Part shown: one piece after another, positions 43,372-58,300 of the stretch
Numbering within the stretch: the stretch's first letter is position 1
Layout: every line of letters starts with the position of its first letter
Assembly: GCA_030142905.1 (NCBI GenBank)
Contig: JASJOG010000168.1
Location: 525,501 to 589,500, forward strand
From: Heliopora coerulea
Taxonomy: Eukaryota; Cnidaria; Anthozoa; Scleralcyonacea; Helioporidae
Direction: 5' to 3'
DNA length: 64,000 nt
The notes under the pieces: generated by a model
What the model was told of the DNA's origin: nothing
Databases searched by the model: none
The model's input: only the letters and a program-made list of their open reading frames with translations
Made by a program: the position numbers and the translations under genes

Positions 43372-46300
43372 ATGTCTTCTGAAGAAGTCGAGCTTCTTTC
43401 CGACAGCAAGTATCGGCAGTTTATCGCCGCTGTTGAGAAAGCTTTGAAAAGCTTTGAATCCACAAGTGAATGGGCAGACTTAATATCAGCATTAGGAAAG
43501 CTGAACAAGGTAAGTGTGTGTGTGCATATTAAGTCGAAACTTGAATGAGTAATCTAGGCTTTTGGTGAAGAGATATACTTGTATATATCTCTTCAATATC
43601 CATCTATATGTAATGGGATAATGTGGACTTTTTGAATGAGGGGGCTCAAAGAGGCCTTTCTGAATTTTTTATGTGGAGTTCAATTTGAAGACTTAACAGT
43701 CTTCTTGAACACCTGCAGCTGTGGTAATTTCTAATTTGGTTGGGAGTGAACAGCATTTCTTCCAGGATTTAACCTATTCCCAACTGGATTTCTCCCTTTT
43801 ACAAGTAAAATTGTCTGGCATTAACCCGAGGAAAATTATAGAGTTCGTCATCATGTGGAAAAGAATGAAAGGGATGGTCTTTCCATATAGAAGTTATGTG
43901 AAAAACCCATTCCTGTCTGGAGTTAACCATTTGACTAGTAAAATTGTGTGGAATTAGCCAGAGTAAACTGGTGGCATGCTTTGTCAGTCAGGGATATGTT
44001 AATAAAGATACCATACCTTCAGGAATGGCAGAGCCCGGGGGGCTATGGGGGCTCTAGCCTCCCACTTTTTTTCCAAATGTAAGGTTGAAACAACTACACT
44101 TTAAAACAGTTGTTGTGACATTTCCCGGAGAAACATACAAAATGCTGTATTTTTACCTCAAGCCCCCCCACTTGTAATTCCACTCCACTGTCCCTGACCT
44201 TTGGTAGACAAAAGGACATTTTGGCCTAAATAAGTGCACATTGTTAAAAGCAAAAGCAATGTTGAAGATCATTTACAAGCTACCAACAGGGTACAGAAGC
44301 TCACTAGGAGTTTAGTGTGGTTAATTTATAGCATAGCAGTATACAATTTTCCTCAAGGACAGGCATAGCTGGTTGTTATTTTAAAGTTCCCTTGCAGAAA
44401 AACTGGTAAAGATTAAGTTACAGGTATTCAGAATAATACTAAATCACTAGGAATTATTCAAAAAATAAATTACTCTTTTCCAATCAATTCCCTCTAACAG
44501 TTCCTATAATTTTACTGGAAATTTTGCACTGTGCAGGTGTTGCTGGCAAATTCAAAGTTTGTGATCATCCCAAGAAAACTTATGATTGGCAAACGTTTAT
44601 CCCAGTGCATGCACCCAGCACTTCCCAGTGGTGTCCACTTGAAGGCATTGGAGACATACAACTTGATCTTCCAAAGGATAGGTAAGAAACGCTTGGCACA
44701 AGATCTCTTCATCTATAGTGCTGGACTATTTCCATTGATGGGTCACTCAGCAATGTCAGTGAAACCTTTACTCATGAAACTATATGAGGAGCATTTTGTG
44801 CCTTTGGGGAGAGCATTGGTTCCAAGTTTGCCTGGTTTGTTGCTGGGTTTGTTGCCTGGGATTGAAGAAGGATCAGATTATACAGAAAGGTGAGTTGGAG
44901 AGGGAAAGAAGGAGGTAGGGAGATTATGGTGGATTGTGTGTCTGTGTGTGTGTCAGGGGGTGAGGGAGGATAAGATGGAGAGAAGAGAAAGACTGAGAAA
45001 GAAATAACTGATTTCTCCAATAGAATAGTTATTATTGTCAAAAAAAAAAAATGAAGTGATTGATGTGGAACATGAGAGCAAGATGAATGGTGAGTGAACA
45101 TAAGGTACAGAGGGAAGGATATACAAGATGAAGGAGAGGAAATAAGTATGGAAGGAAAGAAAAGAAGGGTGGGAGGGAGGAAGGAAGGGAGGGAGAGAAG
45201 GAAGGAAGGAAGGAAGGAAAGAAAGAAAGAAGGAGGGAAGGAAGGAAGCAGTGTGGGAGGAAAGAAATTAAAGAAAAGGAATGGAAGGAATGGAACAAAG
45301 GATGAGAAAAAAATTAGAAGAGAAAGAAAAAGAGGAGAAAAAGAACAAAATAAAGAGAGAAAGGAAGAGAGAAAGAAATTATGAAAGAAAGAAAGAAGGA
45401 ATCAAATGTAGAAAAAAGGAAGAAGAGAGAAAAGAAGGAAAAAATAATGGAAGGAAGATTGAAAGAATGAAAGGAGGCAGGGAGGCAGGAAGTGAGAAAG
45501 AAAGTGAAACAAATGAAAAAACAGAAGGGATTTTGGGCTTGAGACAGAGAGATTAGGTGAAAAAAGAGTTACAGAAACGAAGATGGTACTTAAAAATAAC
45601 TGAACAAGAAAAAATAAGCTGGGGTGTTGAATGGGACCCGTGCACCTCACTCAAATTTTTTTCTTTCTTTTATATCCTTTCTCTGAATAAAGAACAATAT
45701 CACTCCTTGAAACCTTCAGTTCTTGCACAGATAAAGACATCTTCTTTGAAGCATTATGGCAGAGCGTGATAACCATGCCCACAGTTCGTTTACCAGCCAC
45801 AATATTCCTGCTATCTCAACTGGACAAGCATCTGTCACCTGAAGAACAACAACACTTAATGGGAAAAGATCATGCCTTTATGGTATGTCTGCAGACTTTC
45901 TATTTGACATACATGTGGGTTGCTGATGGCGCAGTGGTAGTGCACGTGTCTCTCACCACTGTGACTAGGGTTTGATTCAGGCTCCGTGCAGTTATCTGAA
46001 TAAAGTTACCTTGGTCACACGTGTAAAAACTGTTGTCCAGTTTGACTCTACCAAGCATCGCAGGTTTTTCTCCCGGTACTCCGGTTTCCTCCTGTAGTAA
46101 CACTGGACCCATGAAGGGTAGCCGTTACTTGACCTCTAGGGAGAACAGCTCAGGTAGCTGATAGGGTTATCCAGTATAAATAAAGACACTTGACCTTTAC
46201 CTTATTTCTTTTACGTTGCGATTGTCATCCTGGTGTATGCGATAAAACCATAATAGTCTATGCAGCAAGATATCTACTGCATATATCACGTCAGTTTAAC

Positions 46301-49300
46301 ACATACTCCAACATGTCAATCGCACGGCACAAAATTACAAGTGTAAGCAGCTCTTTATACAGCTTTTTCGGAATTTATGCTTATATCTTCTGTAATTTTT
46401 TTTCTTCTCAGGTTCAGGGAGTATGCTTAGCCCTCAACGACAACCTGGCACTTGTACAGAGAAACTCATTGGATTTCCTCGTGCAACTCCTTCCTCTTCA
46501 CATCACCTCTCTACCCCAGGACCACCTCTGTTCGGTCATGACCGCTAGCCTTGGTGTACTACTTCGCCGTGATATGTCCCTAAACCGACGTCTTTATGCG
46601 TGGATCCTGGGTGCAAATGGTGAGGGATCTTCTGGACATACAAGGTCGGACAGTGTTAGTGAGGAAGATAACGTGAAGTACTTTGAGATATACGGGAAAA
46701 CTTTAGTCGTGAAGGGGCTTAGGACTCTTTTTAGGCAATACACAGGAACGAGCGTTGATCTCGTCACAACAAAGCGAGGATCTAAGCTGGAACTCCTCAA
46801 ACCATTCCGTATTTTTTTAAACTTGCTGGATAAACCAGAAGTTGGCTCTGCAATTCTAGAAGATATCTTAATTGAAGTCTTCAAGAACTTGTTCCAGAAT
46901 TGGAAACATTTTGGCCGTGACGACAAAGGCCACGGAAAAGAACTGAGAAAACGAGGTGACCGCAGTTTGAAAATCAACACCAAAGAAGTTTCATCGAAGG
47001 AGAACGTTATGGAAGAACTGATCAAGACGGCAAACTTACTTTTCAATACTTTTGAGCCTTACTTCATGTGGCAATACATCGCGAAACTTTTAGCCCAGTG
47101 TAACGAAAGGAGTGTTTGTTCTGTTAGGAATTCAGAGAATGACGTTCCTGGCGGAGAAAGTGATGGTAGAGAGGAGGAAAAGAACGATGAATTGGTTGGA
47201 AAGAAGGATGAACAGACACATGGAGAAGAAAGGCTTGAAATTATCGAGGTTATTCGTCTCACGGATTTCATATTGGATATAGTCGCTCTGGTGAGGTTTT
47301 GACTTTGACATATTGCTGCCATTAATGTCACGTCTTTCTTTTATTTAACTGTGTTATTGCGTTGCAAAATCGCATTGCGTCGTATTATGAATCTAGTGTT
47401 TTCGTGCTATGGCCACATTGGTGAAACAACCGTCACATTATGGAATTACATTAAGTCATATCTCGCCATACCATATTACCTCATATCGCTCCATTTATGG
47501 ACACATCACATCAAGTCATATTGTTATAAACCAGTCATAACACGAAATATAACTTCATTACTGCACACATCATCAAATCATATCACGTCGTAACCCTTGA
47601 CATCGAATATCCTGTTCACATGCTGTAACGTGGTGTAATCTTCAAGCCTCAAGAGTCAATCTCTGTGCAGTTTTGCACGTATTCCTGATCCAGCGTTACT
47701 TTAAAGGTGAATGGCTTAGCGAATAATTTGCTTCTAATTTCTAGGAAGCGTCCGTTGAGATTGAGTCGAAGCACTGGCCTGAATTGCTGGCTCACATAAT
47801 CCAAGAACTGACCAAAGGATGTCAAAACCTAACCCTTGAAGAACTAGAGGAAGGCATTCTGCTTTGCTCGAAGCTCCTTTCCAAGGTAACACCATCCACG
47901 AATGTTGTTGACAGCGGCAGAACGACCCCAAGTCCTCGGCACTTAATCTCTACGAGTTCCAACCCAACAGAAGAAGGAGTGAATGATGTTCAGGAATCAC
48001 AGAATCGAAAGGAAAATGGTGATAAAGAAACGCAGAAAAAGGACGAGTTACATTCATCCAAGGAGTCAATAGAGGACCTGTCACGTGAAGTATCACGTGA
48101 TGAGAGGTCACCTAGGGATAACGGATCTCGTGTGAATAAAGGGTCCCGTGCAAGGGAAGGATCACGTGGGAACCAGGAGTCACGGGAAATTAAAGACAAG
48201 GACCCGGATCTAAAGGTTGCAAAGGAGGGAGATGTGGATCCTGTGAATGGGGGGTCATTTCGGACACCGAGATTTGAGAGGGACGATGGAGGTTTGGAGG
48301 GGAACGACAATGTTGATGGATCGGAGGAACTAAATGAAAGGGAAAATGAGCATCGAGGAAAAGACCTGGGTAGCAGCGGAGATTTAGAAATAAACAAAAG
48401 TGCGAAAGGTAGCGTAGATTTTGAAGAAAGGAAAGATATAGGAAGAAAAGAGGATGCGAAGGAAAGGGAGGATGTGGGTGGAAGAAAGAACAGTGAACGA
48501 AAGGAGAATGGGAAAGGCGGGAAATCGACGGATACAAGAGATAATCCGAAAGGAAAAAAAAGCGCGAAAAAAGAAAAAAGGAAAGAAAGACAGAAAGACA
48601 AGGGAGAAAATGAGCAACGGGTGAAAAAGGATGAAAAGAATGAAGCCAATAGAATGAAAGACGAAGTGCGACACGTTGAAATCGAGGAGGATGAGAAGCA
48701 AGAAGACTCTGTGTTTATAGTTAAGACGAGGGACGTTGAACAACCACGAGGGATAGATGAGGCTAAGGTTGAGATGGACATTAAGCAGGTTAGTCAGTCA
48801 GCTCTGGTTAGAGACTGTATCAAACATTTCCAAACGTTCGTTGAGGAGTTCTTCAGGTGTAAGATTTTGCATTCGAAGAAAGCTAAAGCTTTTGTGGAAG
48901 ACGACACACTGAGCGAAATTAATAAACTCGAGGTCATAACTCAAGGAGCACAGCGGAATGAGAAAGCTGGCTGTGGTGCCGTTGATGAAGAGTGTAGGGA
49001 TACTGTTCTCAGTGGACTAACTAAAACGTACACAGCAACCTGTAAACTTTTGGTTGAGCTGTCTTGCTTCCCGATGCAAAACAAAGGAACTGAGAGCGAG
49101 GTTTCAAGTAGACCAGAGAAAGGTAAGAGCCTGGACACTATCTTTATTTCATCATCTGCCATATTACATCTGCTGTACTTCTCGCAACTATAACCCTCCG
49201 CAGACGCGAGTAAAAACCCAGAGCCATAGCACAAACTTGAAATATATGAGGCAAAACGCAATCTGAAGAGGAATTCCTTGAAAATACGGTGCACAAAATA

Positions 49301-52300
49301 AACGGCAAATTTTTCCTTGACGTGGTACCTTCTTCGGGTAGTTTACCTCAATGGCAGAGATTACTAAGGTTCTTCAGTGATTTAATTAAGGTCAAAATAA
49401 TGGATTAAAGACACCTATTCACCCGCAGGCACACATGCCCATACATGCACGCAAATACCCACCCACCCACCCACGGTTACACATACACTAATCAACTACT
49501 TCCATCACTCATGCGATACACCTACTTGCCTTCTTACAGACAAACCAGGTCTTCCATCATGGCTGAGATGCCTGATTGTTTGTTGTTGTGACGTGGATAA
49601 TTTCGACATTCAAAGTACTTCTGTGGCCACCCTCCTGGATCTCATTAACCTTACTCTTTCTGTGAGTCCTGATGCCGTTCGAGGAACGGCTGGTGTTACT
49701 GTTATCCCGATTTTGACTCTACAAGAGGTCATGATTATTGAACAGTCAGATATTTACCAGGTAGAGTGGTTACTAATGAGGATTTCATGTTTGTTGTGGT
49801 TGACATTGTTGAGGTGGTAGTGATTTATTAATATGCGTAACATGAACGGCGCGTATGCTTGTGGTCGTCAAGTTATTGACGGAAGATTGGAGTTAGGCCT
49901 TTGGTAGTGCTGGTTATGGAGTAATGACGCTAAGGTTATGGTCACAGCAGTTTGTTTTTGGCAGCGTTGCTGGTTGTTGTGGTGTTGTCAGCAACAGTGA
50001 TTGTATTGGTGTGAATGATGGTGGTGGCCGTTGTTGTAAGGTAGTTCTGCTGTGGTAATAATAAGTTGGAGACAGTTGTCATGGTGATTGTCTTGTTGCT
50101 GGTTGTGATGGTTGTATTGGAAACTGTGGTGGGTGTGGCATGAGCGGTTATGATAGCAATGGTGGTGTGGTGGTGAATGTTTGGTGGTGGTTTGGTGGTA
50201 AATGTTTGATGGTGGTGTGGTGGTGAATGTTTGATGGTGGTGTGGTGGTGAATGTTTGATGGTGGTGTGGTGGTGAATGTTCCATGGTGGTGTGGTGGTG
50301 AATGTTTGATGGTGGTGTGGTGGTGAATGTTCCATGGTGGTGTGGTGGTGAATGTTTGATGGTGGTGTGGTGGTGAATGTTTGATGGTGGTGTGGTGGTG
50401 AATGTTTGATGGTGGTGTGGTGGTGAATGTTTGATGGTGGTGTGGTGGTGAATGTTTGATGGTGGTGTGGTGGTGAATGTTTGATGGTGGTGTGGTGGTG
50501 AATGTTTGATGGTGGTGTGGTGGTGAATGTTTGATGGTGGTGTGGTTAATTTGGAATGTGTTTGTGTTATTTCAACATTGTCGACAGTGGTGATATTACA
50601 GGTACCATTACCTATAGCAATGGTGATTGCCAGATGAACCACAATTGTTATTTCTCAGGTCACGTTCATACATTCATACGTCCTTTGCATTATCAGGTAA
50701 TCGCCAACAACTTGTGGGCTATCCTGGGACGCCCTGTGACCATTCACCATCGCAAAGCGGTTGAGCTACTGATTCAACTTCATAACCTTACCCCAAGCCC
50801 GTATCTTTGCGAGAATGTCATTGGTTCTTCTATGGTCTCTGATAGCAAGGTAGACAATTATTTAAAAGAAGTTTGATTTTAAAGATTTCAAGATGGACAA
50901 TTTCCTAACTCCACGAGAGTCCATATCAATAAAAGAAGATGGATTTTAAAATTTTCAGGATAGACAATTCTATGACTCTAGTTAAGTCTATTGCATTTTT
51001 TGCGCCAAGTCATAACAAAATTTCTCTATCCACTTTTAAATCACCACCTGTGCTAGCGTATAACTGCGCACCACAGCCGATAACATGAGTGTTTTTGTAG
51101 CCATGATCTTTCATTGCATTAAGTCGTTACTGTACTTCGTTATCTTCAGGAAAGTCGATTGAAAGCATTAAAGAGATTTGCCAATCTTTGGCACATAGCA
51201 AAGAGCATCTTGGCACAGAACGTTGGAAGGACGGCAAGAGGTCTTCGTACGTTTGACAGGTAATCTTTAAAAGTACCACAGTCAGTCAGAATCGTGAAAA
51301 GTAGTTTGGATATTGAAATAACCAGTGACGATCTAACCGTTAAGATACAAAGACCTGTAACCCTCCGATGACCGGTGAGTCGCCCTAACCAATAAAATAT
51401 CGAAAAATTCTGATGGTTTGCTAAGTTTTAAAAAAATATATTACAGTGGTACCTGTTTTGAGAGACCGCCCCTTGGTTCATAAAAAAGTGGTCTCTCAAG
51501 ACAGGTGGTCTCTCATCAAAGGTTGGCCGAAAATGATCACCAATACAGTATTAATACACATGTTAAGTATACACAAGACATCAATATACAAGAACATGCA
51601 TGGTACGTAAGTAAAAAGCTAGGGTTTTAAGGAGTAATGATCACGCTACTGTCCAAAGAGTTAACTAAACACAATCATGTTAACATGGCTATGCATTAAT
51701 TAAAATAATCATCCAGCGTAGTTTGGGTTTTCCTTCTTTTGGCCTCAGACACGAATTCTTCTTCAATTAAATCCTCAGCCCTTTGGATCAATGTTAGCAA
51801 TTCTCCATTACCTCGAGCTAAAGCAAAATCTTTCAGTTCTGCAATATGCTGCCTGGCCTTAAGGGAAGATAGGGTTTCAGTAAGAGGTTGGCTGGGTACG
51901 TCTTCATGGTCATCGTCTTCATCACTCTCAGCGAGGATTTCATCACTTCTGGCCCTGACGAATATTTCCTGCTCCCAGTCATCATTGAGTGAAGCAGAAG
52001 TAGTCACCTCATTGTCAAAAGTAGCAAACTGTACCATTGACGTATCCTCCATGATGCCTTCTGCACCAAATGGAATCTCTTCTTCATTATTTGTAACTTC
52101 TTCTTCAGTATTGATGATGTCATCAACTGCAAAACCAGTTTGCAAAACACTTTGAAATGGTGGAGGGTGACACTGATTCCCACGATGACTTGAGCCACAA
52201 AATAGCATCCAGAACAGAGATTTGCTTGACCAAATCTGATGCAGAATTGCATTGGTCCATTTTGAATAAAAGATGCCTTAGCAGCTTTTTTCTGTAGGTC

Positions 52301-55300
52301 ATCTTCACCGCCTGAATAACGCCAGCATCCATTGGCTGCAATCGAGATGTTGTGTTGGGTGGCAAAAAGACGAGCTTGATGTTGCTGAGTTGGACTTCAG
52401 GGTGAGCAGTACAGTTATCGATGAAAAGCAAAATGTGTCGTTTTTCTTGAACGAACCTCTGGTTCAGCCTTTCTAGCCATTCTCGGAATAGGCTCGCTAT
52501 CATCCAAGCTTTGCAGTTTGATTCATAATGAACACCCAATGTGTCCTTGTTGATGCCCTTGAAACACCTAGGATTGGCTGCTTTCCCAATCACCAGTGGT
52601 TTGAGCTTTTCACCAACAACACTAGAACCCAAAAGTACAGTCACCCTTTCCTTTGCATTCTTTCCTCCCTTGCATGAATCAGCTTTCTGTACCATAGATC
52701 TGTTAGGAAGGCATCGATAGAACAAACCAGTCTCATCTGCATTAAAAATGTTGCGAGCTTCATATCCTGTGCAGATGGTGGGTAACCGTTTGGACCAGTC
52801 TGCAACATCTTCCTCCCTAACGCTTGCAGATTCTCCACTCAGAGCAGCAGACCTAACGCCAAAACGCTTCCTCCATGACTCCAACCAACCATTTGATGCT
52901 GCAAACCCCTCATGATTGAGTTCCTCACTCAACAAACCAGCCTTCTCCTGGATTAGCTTACCGGTTACTGGTATGTTCCTAGCTCGAGCATTCACAAACC
53001 AATCCCACACAAGTCCATTAGCATCAGCATACAGTGATCTGCTTGGCTTCACGTACTTGCGTTCACCTCGAATACCGTCTTCCCATGACTTCAGAATTTC
53101 GCTCTTGTTCGCAATGATATTCTGGATTTGGGTTTTTCCGACCTCAAAGGCCTTAGCTATAGATCTTGCTGATTCGTTATTGTTTGCCCTCTCAAGCACT
53201 TTCACCCGTTCTTCTAAGGACAAGACCTTTCTCTTCGTACCGCATTTGCTCGAAGTCGCCATTTTCTACTACGTGTGAAATAAATTTAGTCTGGGAATCA
53301 GACCCTCTCCACGTAACTGACTTCAGAATGACGTCATAATGGTGGAGAGGGTCTGGTTCTGAGACTAAAAGGTAAATTCGTGCTCGTCGGGTTTAACTGG
53401 AAGAAAGGATCGAAACTGTCCCACTAAATTCTGTACTGACGAAACTCAGGGCGGTCGCTCGTAGCAGGTAAATTTATTTCATTTTCGATCAAATACTCTG
53501 GTCGCTGGTCGCGTTTTACAGGTGGTCGCTCTTCAAAGGCAAAAATGTATTACTGAATGTTGGTGCTTGAAAAAGTGGTCTTTCAAAAGAGGTGATCGTT
53601 CATGACAGTGGTCTCTCAAAACAGGTACCACTGTATTTCACCATTTATTTCCACCAGTGTGTGTTACGTAATTCCTTTCTGTTATTTTGGGGCTTTTTAG
53701 GTCTCTTTTTGTCATGTTGGATGGACTTGAATCAGAGGAGCCAGAAATAAGGTAAGACATAGAATATGGTATGTTTTTTGTTTTTTTGTCGCCAGAGAAT
53801 GGTTACATGGAGATTCTTGCTTGTATTTTCTGTTTCCAACCAGGTCACTTACGAAAATGTGGGTGAGTCATTCCTTGGAGCAAGGAGATATCGGCCGAAT
53901 ATTGGAGCCTTTGTTGTTATTGCTTCTGCACCCGTCTACGGCCAGGGTCTCGCATTACTACAGCGAAAGGGAGAAGACAAAGTCGGAAGCGTTTTCCCGT
54001 AAAACTGCCGAGTCACAAGAGCTGGGAAAAGCTGGTGAAGACGAGAGTGAAGATGGCGAGGAGATTTTGGATGAGGAATGTGGTGGACACAAAGCTGATA
54101 ACGAGGATGGTGAGCTGAACGACAGCCGGATGTCTCAGGAAACTGAATCCACCGAATGTGCTAGGTCGCTGGATTCAACGGAGGAGATAAAATATGGCTC
54201 ATCAAAGTCAGGTACACGGCAGTTCAGTTCTTCCTCCGAATTTGACATTGCGACTGGGAGTTTTACCCTGGTGACAAAACTCTCAAAATTGGTAGCAGGC
54301 TAGCAATTAATGCCTTTGCCCCTTATTTGTTTGTATTTCAGAAGAAAAAAAAAAATTAAAAAAAATAAAATAAAATTATCTACACTGCGACTCTTAGTAT
54401 AGTGGCCTGTAGAAATAAAATAGCCGATATACTCATGCACTGAAACATGAAGGAAATTACCGTTATCATCCTTTGATTCAAAAAATGCTTAATCCCAGCA
54501 TTTTTTTTCGTCAAATAATGAGATGAATCTCGCACCTCTATACCCAGTTGGTCGCGATGCAAAAGTTGGGCAAGAAAAAATCATCACGCTTTGAGAAAGA
54601 AGTTAAATGGAGCCCTACTGCCCAAATCATCAAGGCCTCATCCACTAGACTAAGTTTTCCTTGACTACTTTTCCTTGACAAGGAACCTTGCTGAAGAGAT
54701 TCTCATACCAGATTTTGAAAAAAGGTGACTTGTCAAGGGAAACTTGTCAATTTCTTGTCGTATGCGCGAACAAATTAAACTTGTCGAGGAAATCTTGGTC
54801 CTGTCCACGAAGCTTAAATTATCAAATACGTATGCCAATTTTACCTGTTATATATTTTAGTTATTTTCATTTTTACTTTTTATTCATTGTTCTAGGCGAA
54901 ACTAACCCGGACTTGACTGGACCAAATGGTTCCCTCGGAGCTCCAAGCTATTCACGTTTGTCCGACATGCACAAGTTGCACTACTCTGGCAAGTGTGACT
55001 ACCAACGGATCTTGTACGCCTTTCGTACGCTCTCGTCTGTGCTCCGAGTGGTTCCCAGGCAGTTTGTGTGCGCGGCCGCGGCGACCAGTATTGGAAGCTC
55101 GTTTGGACCTTACGAGGAACGCATTAAGGAACTTCTGATTCGTCACAAACGTTCCCTTCTTGGAAAAGGTTTTTATGGTCCTCTGTATGGCAGTAGTGGA
55201 GGAGGACGTAAAGGTAGGAACTTTACTGTACAGCGGCCCTCGAAATTTTCGACGGCAAAAGGCAATTGCCGCTGATAATGCCGCCGAAAATGAAATTATC

Positions 55301-58300
55301 GACGGCAATTTTTTGCCGTCGAAGCTTTTTGTGCTTATTGCCTACTGAATCTCATCAATTCTTCTAAGAAACTCAAGTGCTATGTTATGAACAAATGATT
55401 ACAGATTTCCTGAATTTTATTCCTCATCATTGCTCGACGATAATAAGTGTTTTCATGGCGACGTTAAACACCGTTGTTTGCTAACAAATGGATCTTACGT
55501 ATTGTCTTACATAAAGTACTGACGATGAGTACTGAGAAAAGGAATCCACAACTATTGAGACGATTGACCCAAATTTGCTTCCTGATTCTCATTCTGATTC
55601 TGAATCAGAATCTCAAACAGACGAGGATTAATTAAGATGGACTGATGTTTGTTCATTGACATTGTTCTTTTTACTTGCGTATTTGTTGGTGATAACAACG
55701 TTTAGTACGACTAGTTATATATTAAAATGGGAAAGTTTCGGGTTGTTTTTTATTATTCAGCTGCTTACGACATATGTTTTAGAATTCCCCTTACAATAAA
55801 CCTGAGGGAAAAAATTGCCTTCGAGTTGCCGCCGAACTCTAAAATATCGACGGCAAAAAATTGCCGTCGAAGATTTAGAGAAATTTCGAGGGCTGGTACA
55901 GACATTTTTGCTACGGCTGCTCACCAGGATTACACAAAAGGATTGTAAAAAGCTTAATGTCCGGTTCTGCGTTATACATCTACTGAATACAACTGCCAGA
56001 ATGCCTTTCGAAATTTTGTTTGCAATATTTATCGGAGCAATTGTCTTTCCATTCGCTTTGGGAATTCAGTGTTTGTGTGAAAAGAGGAAAACCGCAAAGT
56101 ATTCTGGTAGTTGTATTCAGCTGACGTAATAAGAAGGGGCCGGACATTTTGTGGCAGAATCGTGATTTTTCATTTAAGCACGCCCTCACCCTTGGGAGTG
56201 CGGAATAAAAAGGGGAAAAAACTCTAACTTAAATTTAATGTTGTTTTCCACATTCGAAGTACTCCATTAATGCTTAACGCCCCCCTCAATTCAAATAATT
56301 TTATTCCCTTTTAGGAGTCCCGTAGTATCTGGTGCACTTCGTCGAAAAAATGAGCTGATTTTGCTGTAAATCGCTGATTTTTTACGATTTGTTGAAGTTG
56401 GCCGCATTGGACTGAATCGCAGTCAACCTTTCGTCTCAGTCTTCCCTCGGACCTACCATAAGGTAGAAACATGAGGGTGAAACAGCTTCTATTTCGCAAA
56501 TGCGTGCACAAGATAAGCGTAAAAGTGAAAGAAAATGGCCAAATTGTTTGTTACCCACCTATAGAAATCCATACTCTTTATGTTACTTCGCTAATTTTAA
56601 AATATTTCTACGATTCGTCATGAATTATCTAATATTTTTCGGGGAGAAATATATCACAACTGGGACATTTCAGCGTTTCTGTTTGTTGTTTTTGTTATCC
56701 CAGGTCAGACTCGGTTTGAATCACAACTGATGAATAGAAATTGAGCAACTGAGCAGCCAAATATTCTCCCAATACAGACCTTATCCGTGTTGGTTATCGT
56801 TCTAATTTTCTCTTTCACAGGCAGTTCATCTGAGGCCAATCCTACATCTAAGCTCACCATAAAACCAAATACAAGCAAGTATTTAGAAATCCTGATCACA
56901 ATCTCGCTCTACTTCATTCGTAGTCACTACCTACCCACCGCCAATGTAGACGCCGAGTTTATCGAGGGAAATGTCAAAACGCAGGTGGCCAGCCTCGAGT
57001 GCCTGTCAAATCTGACATGGGAACTTGTCAAACTGGTGCGAGAAAGTGGACATGGCTTTGGAAATTTTATCACAGATCTACTTTCACGATGCAAGGTTCA
57101 AAAGGCGATTGTACATTGCCTCGCCGCCACCACGAACTCCAGTGGAACAACTATGGATACTTTCCGACCGGATTCCGACGTTTCACGCGCTTGTACCGAT
57201 AGTTTCCGATCATCGACTCACACGTCTCGTGTTTCAACGAATGCTTCTCACGCATCGATCGGCGATTTCCGAACGATTACCGGTGCTTCTCGAAGACCTT
57301 CGGAAGAAACAGTCCATCAGATGATTCTCCAGTCAAAGCTGCTCGAAGTTGTCGAGTCACTTATTGTTCTGGAACATGCGCTGTTGTCACGTTTCCAGGC
57401 GCTGACGCCAGATCACCTTGGTAACTCAGACTTCGAAATGATCATGAAGGGAGGAGATGAGACCACTCTTGTCGAAGCCTCGCGTATGGAGGTCCATGCT
57501 TCCCGTTTTGTTCAAGGAAAGTCGTTATCTTCCCAAGAAATGCTGCTTAACATGGTGTTATGCAGTTTGAAGAGCCCGAGTAATTTTGAAATGAGCAGCC
57601 GCTGGACAGGATTTGTGATTGATTGTTTGCCGTACCTTGGAGGTGACTTGAAAAAATGGGTTGTGCCCGTGGTGAACCAGATGTGTTGTAATCTCTCTGA
57701 TGTCTCCGAGTTATATGACGTGGACAGTATCAAGAGTTGGAAGAGAAACGACAAAAGGTAACAGAACTTCTTTTGAGGAAAAGTTTAAATATTGATGAGT
57801 GTTAGTTCTGTCACCGTTGAACCTTGTGTACTCTCGTCGAGTTCCTCTCAAACAGTCAAGGTATAATGAACCGCTTGTCATGAACAATCTTGTCGTTTTC
57901 ACATCAACCATGTCATGTGCAACCTGTATTATCAAACAATCACTACGTATAATCAACTGCCTTTTCTGAGCAGCTAAGTTTGAAAAACACCTCACTAGTA
58001 TGTGGCTCTGTTTATCAACTATTAAATCAACTTCCAACGTAGTTACCTTTTTAACCACTAATCTAAATACACAAATCAATTCACTTAAACAATCATCCAT
58101 CATTGATGATCGCCTTTCATAAACAGCAACGTCTGTTCTCTCATCAGCCGCAATTTCTTCGATTTTAAAACTCTTCAAATTCCTCAATTTCGTTCATCAA
58201 ATACTTACCTGTGATTAACCTTTCAAACTGGTCTTAAATAATTTCAGCTCTCCACCAAACAAACAGTTCCCGCCCGACCACCTGCTGGCCGTTCTCGCTG

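Noticed and set aside
45722..45882. Acceptor TTGCACAG at 45730 for the third DOP1 exon
   Set aside because: It breaks the frame after the previous exon. The acceptor at 45692 (..GAATAAAG) restores phase and adds the conserved SLLE.. segment, so it was preferred.
49988..50642. His/Thr/Pro-repeat ORFs on the minus strand
   Set aside because: They are products of a 24-bp minisatellite inside a DOP1 intron; the repeat is open in more than one frame.
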